From assembly GCF_902806685.2 (NCBI RefSeq), contig NC_048547.1, positions 12,659,196 to 12,723,195 of the forward strand: 64,000 nucleotides of DNA, in the 5' to 3' direction. This DNA is from Maniola hyperantus. Its lineage: Eukaryota; Arthropoda; Insecta; Lepidoptera; Nymphalidae. Position numbers and translations under genes: made by a program. The notes below the pieces were generated by a model. That model ran no database searches, was not told the origin of the DNA, and saw nothing but the letters and a program-made list of their open reading frames with translations. Below, one piece after another: positions 10,980-21,400 of the stretch. Every line of letters begins with the position of its first letter. Position 1 is the first letter of the stretch.

Positions 10980-12430
10980 GATTATGGGGTCCACTGAATG
11001 CTGCTGTTTGTTGTAGGCTCTTCTCAGACCTGGGTGCGTTTGGAACCCTCATAGCTTAAGTTTTAAGTATACGTAATTAAATATCAAATGACCATCAAAA
11101 AGTGTAATTACTTTGAATAAATGATTTTGATTATGATCTAAAATCATCCGAACCATCATATTTGCAAATGGGTTAATCGCATTCAGTCTTACTCACCATC
11201 CGAGGCTGCTGGGGTTCCGTGGCAGTTCGCTCGCAGCCAGGATGCAGAAATCAGTGTTGCTAGAAGTCAGCCGATTTTTTAACCTGTCGCCCTGACCCCT
11301 GGCCGTTTGGTCTCCCCTGCCGGGGTGTAATCCTCCGCCCGGTTCTAATAATATGTATTTATATAATGTGTATGTAAGGTACTTTTATGGATGTACGAGT
11401 ATAAGTGTATTATATTTCGTTTTGGCTTTTCTATTATTTTGTAGTCGGGCATGAGAGTGAAGAATAAATAAAATGAGTAATAAGATATTCTAATGTACAT
11501 AAATAACAATGAGAAAGGAGAAAAATCTCTGTTGCTCCGTATAATATATTATTATTTGTGCAATGCAATAACATCGGCGCGTCGGCAAAATGGTCGCAAT
11601 TTGCTTTTGCTTTATTAGCGGCTAATTTGATTTACCGGCGACCGCGGCTGCTCTCTTTGATGAAAATACTAAACCCTTTTTTTCAATTTCACTCGGAATT
11701 TTGTTGACAACGGCATACAGCTCTGGGGTTCAGCAAGCCAGTCAAACACTGAGATACTTTAGCGCTTCCAGAAAAATGTTTTGAAGGTCTTTTGCAATGT
11801 TTCAAAATTCCGAAGTGGATCAATATACACAAATCCCCACGGTAAAGGAGGAAAAAGTGAGATATACAAACAGAGGCATGAGCGACGAGCGTCATAAGAA
11901 CACCTTTAGTCGTCCAGCTTTTGAATGCCAGTGCGACCAATAAACAAACACACTTTCGCAAATGTTGTGATTAAATTACTGTCTGATAAATGTCGTGTTT
12001 TTAAAAAAGAAATATGGCGACGAAAGGGGGGAAATCGAGATTACATTGAAATGAGAGATCAGAGATTCATCGCATCGTGCTCTGAAAGAGTCAAGTTGTG
12101 AAAGGACGCTTTGACTCAGTTACTGTGAAAGTTATTTTGTGTGGCTATTATTATCGGTGAGTCTTCTTGTATCGTTCCAATTTGTATAAATAAATATTGT
12201 GATTTTGACCTGTCTGTGGAAACTGTTGGTTAGGAATGTTGATTGGAAGGTTGTAATAGTTAGATATTGGTTGGTCTGGGATCGGTATGTGGATGGAGGA
12301 GCCGATCTAGGTAGGTTAGGTTAGGTTAACCTGACCTAGTTACTTTTGATTATATTAATAGTTCTACCAGTCGTTGATACATTAGATCTATTTATGGAGT
12401 CTCGTGATATTCTATGAGTTCATAATACAC
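10980..12430. other. Intergenic DNA with LINE 3' remnants and a weak exon-like segment
   Basis: 11105-11130 is a LINE-type tail (ttgaataaatgattttgatt). 11200-11345 looks like a retrotransposon 3' end (cccctgccggggtg). 11565-11700 is a decayed relative of the 304-bp unit. 12050-12163 (ending ttattatcg|GTGAGTC) resembles a 5' exon with an initiator-like gactcagt, but nothing links it to a gene. 12308-12325 has three TTAGG-like units. Confidence 0.4.
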
Positions 12431-12437
12431 CTTATAG

Positions 12438-12512
12438 TAATATAAAAAAAATGACCGACTGATCTATCAACGCACAGCTCAAACTACTTAGACGGATCGG
12501 GCTGAAATTGTG
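12438..12512 (+). mobile_element. Helitron-like repeat, 5' fragment
   Basis: gaccgactgatctatcaac, gcacagctcaaactac and gacggatcgggctgaaat only. Confidence 0.6.
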
Positions 12513-12854
12513 TATTTTTCAAAAGGTAAAATGTTTCAAAGTTATTTAAACAACTCCTTTATTTGTTAAAAAGTTTAAATTAGGAAAGCGCCCTTCATCT
12601 TAAGGATTCGGTTACACTAGCCGCTTGAATCTTATTAGCATTTATTAGAGTAAGGTATATTTTCCCCGCTTATTAAATTACTTTTAACCACGGACCCTAA
12701 TTGTTAATTTATTCTTTACAAAGTTAACGATACTTGACCTCTTGAACTCTTTTTGCTTCAACCATTCGGTTACCTTAACGGCTATTAGAACCTACTCCTA
12801 ATTAAATATTTCTAATTAACTTTAATTACAGTAATAATCCTGTATTAGTGCTGG

Positions 12855-13040
12855 AATGGTGACCTCGGCGGACCGGAAAGCGCAGCGTTGGAAGACGCCC
12901 CCCACTAAATGGACGGACGACATCAGACGAATCGCAGGGAGCCGCTGGATTCAGGCGGCGCAAGACCGTGGCGTGTGGAAGTCCCTACAAGAGACCTATA
13001 TCCAGCAGTGGACGTCTATCGGTTGTTGATGATGATGACA
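12855..13040 (+). mobile_element. RTE-type LINE 3' end
   Basis: Translation resembles the end of an RTE-like ORF (PPTKWTDDIRRIAGSRWIQ, then VWKSLQETYIQQW) followed by tgatgatgatgac. Only the last ~60 codons remain. Relatives at 21120, 61550 and 62925. Confidence 0.75.
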
Positions 13041-13404
13041 GTATAATTAAAGCTATTATTATTATTATACCTGAGCATGGCTGACTAGCCAAGCACGTCT
13101 AACCTTTTCAGATAGGCACTCTATCTATATGTGAAAACCTGAATAAAAGTATTTAACTTGTTTTGACAATTGCTAAAGTTGGAGGCTCACTCCGCAAAAT
13201 AGTTTAGATAAATGCCGTCTCTTACTACGACTCAGTAAGGTGCAATTCAGCTCGCACAGCATTGCAGCCTAAATATTGATAAATGTCTCTCTCTTTCTCT
13301 TATCTCTTTACAAATGCCAAATTCTCACCTCTTATCTCTCTGTCTCATAAGAGATAATTCCCACGAGACAACGTTGTACCACTGTGCACTGTGTGTGTGT
13401 GTGA

Positions 13405-13475
13405 CTTGTGCTGCTGCATCATCACTTGGCAAGAGGTTTGATTGTAGCCAAACGCTATGCTATAAGTTATTAGCT
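13405..13475 (+). mobile_element. SINE 3' body fragment
   Basis: 'ctgcatcatcacttggc' and 'gattgtagccaaacgct' match the 3' body of the SINE at 46375-46600. Confidence 0.5.
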
Positions 13476-13831
13476 TTTATGATGATTCCCATTTTTAATT
13501 GAAAATGGTTCAATGAAACTTAAAGCTAGCCTTATCTAATTACTGTACAAATCATGTCTACGTGAAATGATGTCAAGAATACTGGTTGCATTTCCACGTT
13601 GGACAGCCAGGCTGATCCTTTGCGTGGAAATTGAGTCAGCCCTTCTGTCACCAGATGAGGCTATTAACCGCGGTCCTATATTAATGTGACTTTATGAACG
13701 AGGGAAGGTACTCTTTGGTAATAATTTATCATTTACAAAATGAAACAATTCTTGTTTTTCTTACGGTATTAGCCCATGTCAGGGGACTCAGGGGTCAAAT
13801 CTCTTCTAATTATCGCGGTCTTACTTCAAGT

Positions 13832-14261
13832 ACAGTACGCGGCACAAATAATGTACATCGACCTTTAGAAAGAGATAGCGACTTTGTGAAGCATTGTCTC
13901 TGTCGTCGAGAGTGACAAAACGTCACATGTGTATGAGTGACAGAAACAACGCTCCACGGAACGGGAGCGGTGTGTAGGCTCGATGGTACCAAAGAGAGAT
14001 CTCCCATCGAACGTTTGTTTGCTAAGTAGCGCACGCTGGGCCGACGGTCGTATCTTGAAACTTCTTAATATAGTCCAGATTGCAGAAAACTCCGTTAGTG
14101 CGAGTACTGTCGGCGATACATTTGTTCGGGACTACGTCATGAAACGTTTTCGATTGAATAACGCCATCTAGTTGCAATTGTGGCAACTGCCAAACTACAA
14201 AGCCGAAGTCTCATTCTGAAGGTCGATGTACATTATTTTCTGCCGCATACTGTAGGCACAT
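13832..14261. mobile_element. Palindromic MITE family A, copy 1 (with internal insert)
   Basis: Left arm: cagtacgcggcac, 'aatgtacatcgacctttaga', cattgtctctgtcg. Right arm: 'caaagccgaagtctcattct', 'aaggtcgatgtacattattt', gccgcatactgta. Extra sequence lies between the arms. Other copies at 19247, 23745 and 36972. Confidence 0.7.
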
Positions 14262-14450
14262 TTTGCTTATGAGCCCCATATTAGAGTGACTTTATGAACG
14301 AGGGAAGGTACTCTTTGTGGTCGTATTTTATCATTTACAAAATGAAACAATCCTCGCTTTTCTTACGGTAGGTATTAGTCGTGTAATTTAATCGCGGGGA
14401 TGCATCAGGGGTCAAATCTCTTTTATTCATCGCGGTCTTATTTTAAGTAT

Positions 14451-14617
14451 AGTATAGTACGCAACAGGTCAAGATGGCAATCGGGGTATGAGGTGGTGGG
14501 AAGCACCACACACCCACACGTTACCCGCGCTCGCCCGCACAGGGTTGGCGCGAAGGCTGTGCGGGTGTGCGAGGCGTTTCCTCCCCGATTGCTATCTCGA
14601 AATGTCGCGGACTATAG
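14451..14617. mobile_element. GC-rich palindromic MITE, copy 2
   Basis: 'tagtacgcaacaggtcaag' at the left and tctcgaaatgtcgcggactata at the right, with the same inner arms as the 10805 copy (atggcaatcgggg / ccccgattgctat). Confidence 0.75.
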
Positions 14618-14814
14618 GTACATTAGGCTTGGGCTCGGGCTGCAGCAACAACTCTTCATAATGAGCTCCATATTAGAGTGACTTTATGAACGAGGGAAGG
14701 TACTCTTTGTGGTAATATTTTATCATTTACAAAATGAAACAATCCTCGCTTTTCTTACGGTATTAGCCGTGTAATTTAATCGCGGGGATGCGTCAGGGGT
14801 CAAATCTCATTAAT

Positions 14815-15220
14815 TTCGCAGCGAATTTAATTAGCAGCGAGGGTCAGTGGCTAAACGTGGGTAATATAATAAACATGGGCCCCGGCGATGAGTTGTAGAC
14901 CATAGAGATGCAAATCTCACACAACAAGCGCCATAAAAAATTGCTCCACATCACTACCCATTATTATCAGCAGGTCGATTTCGTAAAACTTGCCGAATTT
15001 GTGCGACTCTTTGTGCAACAATGCAACATGCATTGAGCGTCAACCAAGGTGAGTCAAGAGGTGATTGCGATCGTGACATTATAGCTGTCATTCTACCGCC
15101 ATCGCGCAGCTGCATACTTCATTAGCAGCAATGTCTTGATGCTACACGTTGAGCTGCAAATTTTCTCTAGCTAAAGTTTATTAGGTACGGTCTATATATT
15201 TGTGATTATACTAGTTTTAC
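14815..15220. other. Intergenic DNA; repeat shared with the left end of the window
   Basis: 15018-15105 matches bases 1-90. Nothing else recognised. Confidence 0.45.
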
Positions 15221-15221
15221 T

Positions 15222-15372
15222 AGCTTCAGCCCGCGACTTCATCCACGTGGATTTAGATTATAAAAATCCCGTGGGAACTCTTTAATTTTCCGGGATAAAA
15301 AGTAGCCCATGTCACTCTTCAGGTCTTTAACTAAGTATATCTATGCAAAAACCACAGCGATTGCTCCGTTGC
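15222..15372 (-). mobile_element. Helitron-like repeat, reverse, 5'-truncated
   Basis: In reverse it ends with the usual tail (ctagcttcagcccgcgactt on the plus strand) and includes 'atcccgtgggaactcttt' and ttccgggataaaaagtagc. Confidence 0.65.
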
Positions 15373-15374
15373 GA

Positions 15375-16205
15375 TGTGAATTAAGGAAAAAAAATCTAAA
15401 TCCACAAGTGAGCCATAAAATGGCGATTATTTATTGACAGTCAGAGTAAAAGCAGGTCACCATTCAAGTTGAAGCCATAATAATATATAATAGGGTATAT
15501 AACAAGTGATGTGAGGCACAATTTAAGAAATAAGCATTTTTCTTTCTTTCTTCTTTCTTTAGTCGGAAGTGGTAATGCCTCCTCTATTATATCATATGTA
15601 ACCTCTCCGGGTCACAGTAATATATTGTACTCTCTTGTAAACGCTAATTAGCTACGTACAGCTTCCAGCGTGGACGAATGATTTGGGTGAAGGGTAGGAT
15701 GTATTGTTGAGAATATGTTTTGTAAAAGAATAATTAATATGAACCTGTGGGAAGGTAGGTTTATGATTGTTAAATAGTCAAAGGTCAAAACTCGTTAAAT
15801 TTATGATTAAAAGCTATTTTAGCCGACTTCCAAAAAGGAGGTGGTTCCGAATTCGGCGCTTTTTTAATGTATGTACATAGATTTTTTCGAGGTTTCCGGA
15901 ACGATTTGCAAAATAGTGCTAGCAGCAGAAAAACCGCCAAAGTGACCCCGTACCTACACATTTAATAAATAATATAAACGTAACTACACAACGGTTTCAA
16001 ATAGGTCTGTACACAAGCCAAAAAATTAGATTGCGTCCAGATTTTTGAAAATAAAATTCCATACGAGAACGAACGGATATAGAAACAGAAAACCAATGAA
16101 GTGCGCGTCGGGCCACACGCAGTGTAAGGTTCCGTAGTTGCTCAATATACTAGCTGTTTTACAAAACTAACAACTTTATCTAAGTAATTTTCAATGAAAT
16201 TGATA
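15375..16205. other. Intergenic DNA with short repeat fragments
   Basis: 15538-15562 is a TTTC-rich microsatellite. 15821-15920 (gccgacttccaaaaaggagg, 'ttccgaattcggcgc') is a dispersed-repeat fragment. No gene signal. Confidence 0.4.
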
Positions 16206-16207
16206 CG

Positions 16208-16288
16208 ACTTCCAAGTCATTGACTTATACATTACTTCGTATGGCCTGTCCATACGAAGTAATATAATATAAGTCAATGACTTGAAGT
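16208..16288. repeat. Large imperfect hairpin
   Basis: Arms 16208-16244 and 16250-16288 around a 5-nt loop, with near-perfect pairing (acttc.aagtcattgactta... / ...taagtcaatgacttgaagt). It joins directly to the dispersed repeat at 16290. Confidence 0.8.
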
Positions 16289-16289
16289 T

Positions 16290-16500
16290 AGCTTGAAGAA
16301 GGTTATTGAACAAACCAAATGGCACCGCCTCATTGGTTCTTATGCACCGATGCTACCTCAGTGACGTCTGGATTTCAAACGGGTCGGGTATCTAAGAGGT
16401 GGCGCTGATTTATTTGGTTTCTAAACCGTGAAAAATTTTGTTCGCTTGACCATAATATCTTGTCATTTTATATCGATGCTTCAAGTAAGTACATTTTATA
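16290..16500 (+). repeat. Dispersed repeat shared with 55447-55690
   Basis: 'atggcaccgcctcattggtt', 'cagtgacgtctggatttcaa', 'gtggcgctgatttatttggt' and gaaaaattttgttcgcttg occur in the same order in both copies. Confidence 0.7.
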
Positions 16501-16659
16501 AGTTGGTCGACTATTGTAACTTGTACCTTCTTAAAACCTCAGATGTTATAGTGAAGTTTTATTTTAACTTCGTGATAATATTATATTATTGAGTATTGGT
16601 ACATATATATTAAGTAGGTACTACATCAAAAAACTATATAAAAATTCAGCCCCACTTTG

Positions 16660-16940
16660 CGTCTAGAGGAAGTACCTAGCTACCCAAAAAAAAAACCATT
16701 TTTTACATTACCTCTTTGTCCTCACTGAAGGGCCCTGAAATATAAATATAAGGGGGTTTGCCGAAAAAAAAAACTCTTTGTCCATTTGATTAGGTAATAA
16801 GATATGTATACCTTACGCCAAATCACAAAAAAATCCCATAATGCAATAATAGTCTGAGGTAAACCGCGAACGGATGGACAGACCAACGGACATGGTGGAA
16901 CTGTAAGGGTTCCTTCTTTACTACGGAACCCTAAAAACAG
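16660..16940. repeat. Decayed repeat ending in a gggttcc...ggaaccct fragment
   Basis: A-runs, 'gaccaacggacatggtgg', and agggttccttctttactacgg then aaccctaaaaa, similar to the ends of the element near 37165. Confidence 0.45.
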
Positions 16941-17399
16941 ATTTCGAGAGTCGTACGGCAGACAATTGAAGTTATGACGAGACCCGTTTTATCCCTATTT
17001 GAACTAACAAAGCGACAAAAGGCGGTTCGGTCCCATTTTCTACCTTTTTCAACTCATAAATGCTTACTAGCTTTTTACCGATTTTCTTACCCTTTCGCTC
17101 TATATTGGGGCGTATTCATATGGCATAACGTACCTGCGTTCCGGCCAGTCTTGCTAGAACTCTGTTAGGATACTGGATCTGTTGGATTGTTATTCTATAA
17201 ATATGATTCACCGAGTTCTTTTTGAACTGGTGCAACATTTTCAACCAGCGGGAAAAAGGTCGGTATGACCCTTCTTCCTGGAGGCGTTTTAGTGCGCCCA
17301 AAAGATTATTAATAGTGGCGTAACTCTCGGGTACATTTTGGAAATTCAACAACATATAACGAGAGCTGAAAGAAAATTCATTTTATGTTTACTAGCTAC

Positions 17400-17490
17400 C
17401 AATCCAAATTGGGCCAGCATGGCAGACTATGGCCATTCTCATTCTGAAAGAAGTTTCGTGTTCAGTAGTAGGCCGGCGATGGGTTGATGA
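17400..17490 (+). mobile_element. SINE tail fragment (Arg-type family)
   Basis: 'gggccagcatggcagacta', tggccattctcattctg and gggttgatgatgatgacg match the 3' body of the SINE at 50496. Confidence 0.6.
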
Positions 17491-17604
17491 TGATGACGAC
17501 AAAACATTAAACCCCAGTCAGACTGTTGTTAACGAGGCCTCTCATATCGGTGTCCACTGGCAGCGGTATACAACAGTGCTTTTTGTTACATGATTATACC
17601 TAAC

Positions 17605-17790
17605 TAGCTGATCCCCGCGGCTTCACCCGCGTAGATTTAGGTTTTTAAAGATCCCGCATAGCCTATGTCACTCAGGAATAATGTAGCTTTCTACTGGTGA
17701 AAGAATTTTTAAAATCGGTTCAGTAATTCCAAAGATTACCCCCTACAAACAAACTTAACGACATTACCTCTTTATATAATAGTATAGATA
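17605..17790 (-). mobile_element. Decayed retroelement/Helitron-like fragment, reverse
   Basis: 'agctgatccccgcggctt', cacccgcgtagatttagg, 'agcctatgtcactcagg', ending with a tatataatagtatagat tract. Confidence 0.5.
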
Positions 17791-18780
17791 CGTCGTTAAA
17801 CCATGAAATAAGCCTAAAATCATTAGCTAAATAGTAAATGCTGTATAATTTCAAATGACTGAAATGAAGTGAAAAAACAAAAAAAAACAAAAAAAAAAAC
17901 AAAAAAAAAACAAACAAACAAACTGTTTTAATAAGATTGTAGTTGAGACTAGTAACTATAGGTACAGAAGTAAAGTTACTAGTCTCGGCCACAATTGGGT
18001 ATTTGACTCCAATTTTTTTACTAATTTATTATAAACTAGAATAAAAATAATGACGTAAACTGAAAAAAACTACTTAAATCGATCAAATAACAAAAAAGTT
18101 AATTTAAATATTTCTGATTAGACAGAGATAGCGATACTGCAGTTTGACGTCAAACCTACTAATGCCATAGTAGCTTCGTGCGGTTTCAAACAAATTTTCG
18201 TTTTGTGAGAAAGGGATAGAAGACCCTCCCACTCCAAAATTAAAATGCCTGTAACTTTGTAAATCTTTGTTGGATTTTTATATTTTTTTCAGCGTAAGTA
18301 ATAATATTTATCAAATTCAAAAGTAGGAAAATACCCAATTAGTGTAATTAAGTATTACACAAGTAATAAAGATTTTAGAGAACTTTCAAAAGAAATATCA
18401 TTATCATCATAAAGTTTTGTTTCTAATAAGCCCACTTAATGAAAAGACAAGTTATTCCACAGGGTATCAAATTATCTGCGTCAATTTTGAAAATAATTAT
18501 GTAAGATAATTATCAGAAACAAATTAAGAGAAGTTTTTTTTTTAAATCCAGATACAATACAAGTTACAGATACAAACCACTATCTACTGCCATTCTTTTT
18601 AAAAAAAATGGCTACTAACTTCAAAGTGTAGTTTTTGGGTCACCGGTCATCACCAAAAAACGACGGAATCCCCAAAAACTAATGTTTCTAAAAAAAAATG
18701 CTACGAAGAATCAAGGTTTTAAATTAGTTTTAAGTTTGGTCCTGCATGGCAAACTTTTCAGAAACATCAGTTTTTATATA
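17791..18780. other. Intergenic DNA, A/T-rich
   Basis: It includes an A-rich aaacaaaaaaaaac tract at 17872-17925 flanked by an inverted pair ('gagactagtaactata' / 'gttactagtctcggcc', 17945-17990). No gene signal. Confidence 0.4.
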
Positions 18781-18783
18781 GGT

Positions 18784-18890
18784 TTTGATGGCCATGACGG
18801 GTCTTGAGAGATACGACAAACAGACACAAAAGACAGACAACGAAGTGATCTTAAGGGTTCTTTTTTTCCCTAGAGGGAACCCTATAAATA
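18784..18890 (-). repeat. Fragment of the gggttccgta element, reverse
   Basis: 'cagacaacgaagtgatctta', agggttc and ccctagagggaaccct in reverse order. Confidence 0.55.
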
Positions 18891-19246
18891 AGGGTAAATT
18901 AATGAAAGTCAATACTTTTGAAATATTCATATTTATTTTATTTAGTTACACTGATTTTCAGTTTACTTACAGTAAGTATATACAAAATCCCAAATATCAC
19001 AATTAATTCAGCAATTATAGATACGTAACATAGTCTAACATTACGAATAATATTATTATTATGTTTTCATTATCATATTATTTGATTTGAGGAGATTGTT
19101 TGGATATGAAAATTAAAACCTATAAAACCTAAAATCTATGACCCGATTATTTTCAATTAAGCCTAACGTCCATTAGGTTGCCAAATAACATCGCAAATGA
19201 TTTGTCTTCCATTGCATCCATTAGCAAAGAAAAGTGGTGTAGGTAC

Positions 19247-19428
19247 ATTACGCGAAAGAAAATAATTTAGAAGAAGATAGCAGATTTGTAGAGCGTTGTC
19301 TCTGTCGTTGAGACCGACAAAACGTCATATAGGTATGCGTGACAGAGACAACTCTACAAAGCCGAAATGTCATTCTAAAGGCCGATGTACATTACTTTCT
19401 GCTGCGTACTTTACATATCTACTCGTGT
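19247..19428. mobile_element. Palindromic MITE family A, copy 2
   Basis: Arms 'gcagatttgtagagcgttg' / 'aactctacaaagccgaaatg', centre 'gacaaaacgtcatataggta', end 'gatgtacattactttctgc'. Confidence 0.7.
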
Positions 19429-19569
19429 GGTAGGTACTGTACCGCACCGATTCGCTCACACAAAAAATATTAATAGGTCCATGCCTAACTAACAGGAAGG
19501 CGAAATACTTCGATTCGATAAGTCTGTCTAGTGGGTGTCAGACTTTACAGAGAAGAACTGGAATGGTTA

Positions 19570-20055
19570 GTTGGTTGTTCGTTGATTTCTTTATTGGTTT
19601 GTCCTTCAATAACGTCGCAACAGAGCAACGGGTCGATGTAATGTTTGCATGGGTATATTATTAACTAGCGACCCGCCCCGGCTTTGCATGGGTGCAATGT
19701 AGATACTAATGTGGTGTCATTGAGGTGTCATTGCCTCCGAAACTCTCAAATGAGAGGATTTTTTTCCGACCTAACTCACATTATTTCAATTTCTCTAGGG
19801 ATCTCTAATTTTTTGAGAATTAAACTATAGCTATAAACCTTCCTCTTGAATTACTCCATCTATTGGTGAAAACCGCATTAAAATCCGTTGCGTAGTTTAA
19901 AAGATCTACGCGTTCATACATACAGACAGACTTTATTTTATACTATGTAGAGAAGAAGACCTGGACAATGACATACGTTACTTTTTATCCCAGAAAAAAG
20001 TTCCCTCGGTATTTTTAAAAACCTAAATTCACGCGGACAAAGTCGTTGTCGTCGT
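19570..20055 (+). mobile_element. Helitron-like repeat split by a nested element
   Basis: Left part 19570-19660 (ttggtttgtccttcaataac, gcaacagagcaacggg). Right part from about 19955 (gaagacctggacaatgac, tttttatcccagaa, 'cacgcggacaaagtcgttg'). Between lies another repeat, listed separately. Confidence 0.7.
19661..19950 (+). mobile_element. Nested 'ctagcgacccgccccggc' repeat
   Basis: It starts actagcgacccgccccggct, runs through 'ctccatctattggtgaaaac' and 'cgttcatacatacagacag' to tttattttatactatgta, a dispersed family inserted in the Helitron-like copy. Confidence 0.65.
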
Positions 20056-20339
20056 TATTATACAAATTAATCATGAAATTTTATTTTTTTGGAATTACAA
20101 TGAAACATTTTACTCAATACGAAATTCAATACAAACATAATATTTTCATTTCTAATATTTTCTTCGCGTGCTTATTATTGTTTGTTGAATTTTACCATAG
20201 TACGTCCATGAATTTTACACAATATAGTCACGTGATAAATACCTACGTAGTTAAATTCATTGTTCTATATAAGAATGAGTTTCGGGAGGTTTTATTGGAC
20301 CAATGAACTTACAACAAACATACACAGTCAAAATAATAT

Positions 20340-20860
20340 CCCTCCTTGTGCTGTGTAGTATTCAGGTAACCAGTAAAACTTTACTATAACGCGTAAAATT
20401 TAACTCCTCACGCGCCATTTTAACTTTATGTTTCAAATTTCATGTCAAAAATACGATTTTAGTCCTTAAAGGGAACTATACTTTTGACATGAAATGACGT
20501 GATTTTTTGTATAGCGGTATTTTATGGAGCTAGAATTCATTGGTCATCAAAAATAATGGTTTAATTCATTTTTAAAATAATTAATTATTAACGTCACGCT
20601 GTACTAAAATGATGTCACATGGCATTTAACGACATTTTTTTTAATTGAAAAAAAAAGTGTCGTTTACGGATTGTGACGTCATTATTCACCTTCTGTACGG
20701 CGTGACGTTCATGTTAAAAATAAATAAATATCATGATTTTTTTAATTATTCTTTTTAATAAACAATTTTAGCCCCATAAACTACCGTTATACAAAAATCA
20801 TCAATTTATTTTATTACTAGTCTAAGACTCTATTGACCCATAGAGTTATAATGGCGCGGG
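20340..20860. mobile_element. Large palindromic MITE
   Basis: Near-symmetrical halves around 20640: 'acgtcacgctgtact...gatgtcac' with 'gtgacgtcat...gtacggcgtgacgt', acgacattttttttaattg with aaaaaagtgtcgttta, and tttttgtatagcggta with taccgttatacaaaaa. The left end (cgcgtaaaatttaactcctc) recurs reversed at 52010-52045. Confidence 0.65.
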
Positions 20861-21114
20861 TGGAGTCATTTTGTACGGACTATACTTGACTGTAATATTT
20901 TCGTCAAATACTTGACAAAGTTGGCATACCAGCATGGCGTTGTGCGCAGTGCGAAAAGTAATAAATGTCCTTTTTATCGTGCGATGTTATGTGTATACAG
21001 AGTGTATTTTTTTTACTCCTATTTTTATAGCCCTTACTGTTTTAAAATCACAGTCAGACAGGAAAAAGAAGAAATACGTTTATTTAATATCTTTGCGACA
21101 CGTTTTTTACACTT

Positions 21115-21400
21115 ACTTAAGGTAACTACCCCCGTAACCGATAGACGTCCACTGCTGGACATAGGTCTCTCGCAGGGACTTCCACACGCTATGGTCTTGC
21201 CTCGCCTTAATCCAGCGGCTCCCTGCTACTCGTCTGATGTCGTCCGTCCACCTAGTGGAGGGTCTTCCAACGCTGCGCCTTCCGGTGCAAGGTCGCCATT
21301 CCAGCACCTTGAGACCCCAACTTATATCGGTTTTCCGGATTTTTTCCCTGCCCATTGCCACTTCAGCTTCGCAACCCGTTGAGCTGTGTTGGTTACTCTA
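21115..21400 (-). mobile_element. RTE-type LINE 3' end, reverse
   Basis: The minus-strand frame includes LKVLEWRPCTGRRSVGRPST, RWTDDIRRVAGSRW and VWKSLRETYVQQWTSIG, the end of an RTE-like polyprotein. Upstream domains are missing. Confidence 0.8.

Larger units (their letters stand above)
13676..14815 (+). repeat. Triplicated unit split by two different MITEs
   Basis: 'gactttatgaacgaggg', aaggtactctttg, 'tcatttacaaaatgaaac' and 'caggggtcaaatctc' occur three times (from about 13683, 14288 and 14679). Copies 1 and 2 both run to gcggtctta.tt.aagta, where a MITE begins: the 13832-14261 element after copy 1, the GC-rich MITE after copy 2. Copy 3 continues without one. Confidence 0.8.

Noticed and set aside
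10779..10994. 71-codon minus-strand ORF
   Set aside because: It falls wholly within the GC-rich palindromic MITE; its composition explains the open frame.
12050..12165. 5' non-coding exon with donor TATCG|GTGAGTC
   Set aside because: The donor looks good and there is an initiator-like motif, but no downstream exon or transcript evidence links to it, so it is only mentioned in the gap entry.
12306..12345. Interstitial telomere array (TTAGG)n
   Set aside because: Only about three imperfect units, inside a small palindrome (aggttaggttaacctgacct). Too short to support.
20912..21382. 156-codon plus-strand ORF
   Set aside because: It is mostly antisense to an RTE-type LINE 3' end whose real frame is on the minus strand.
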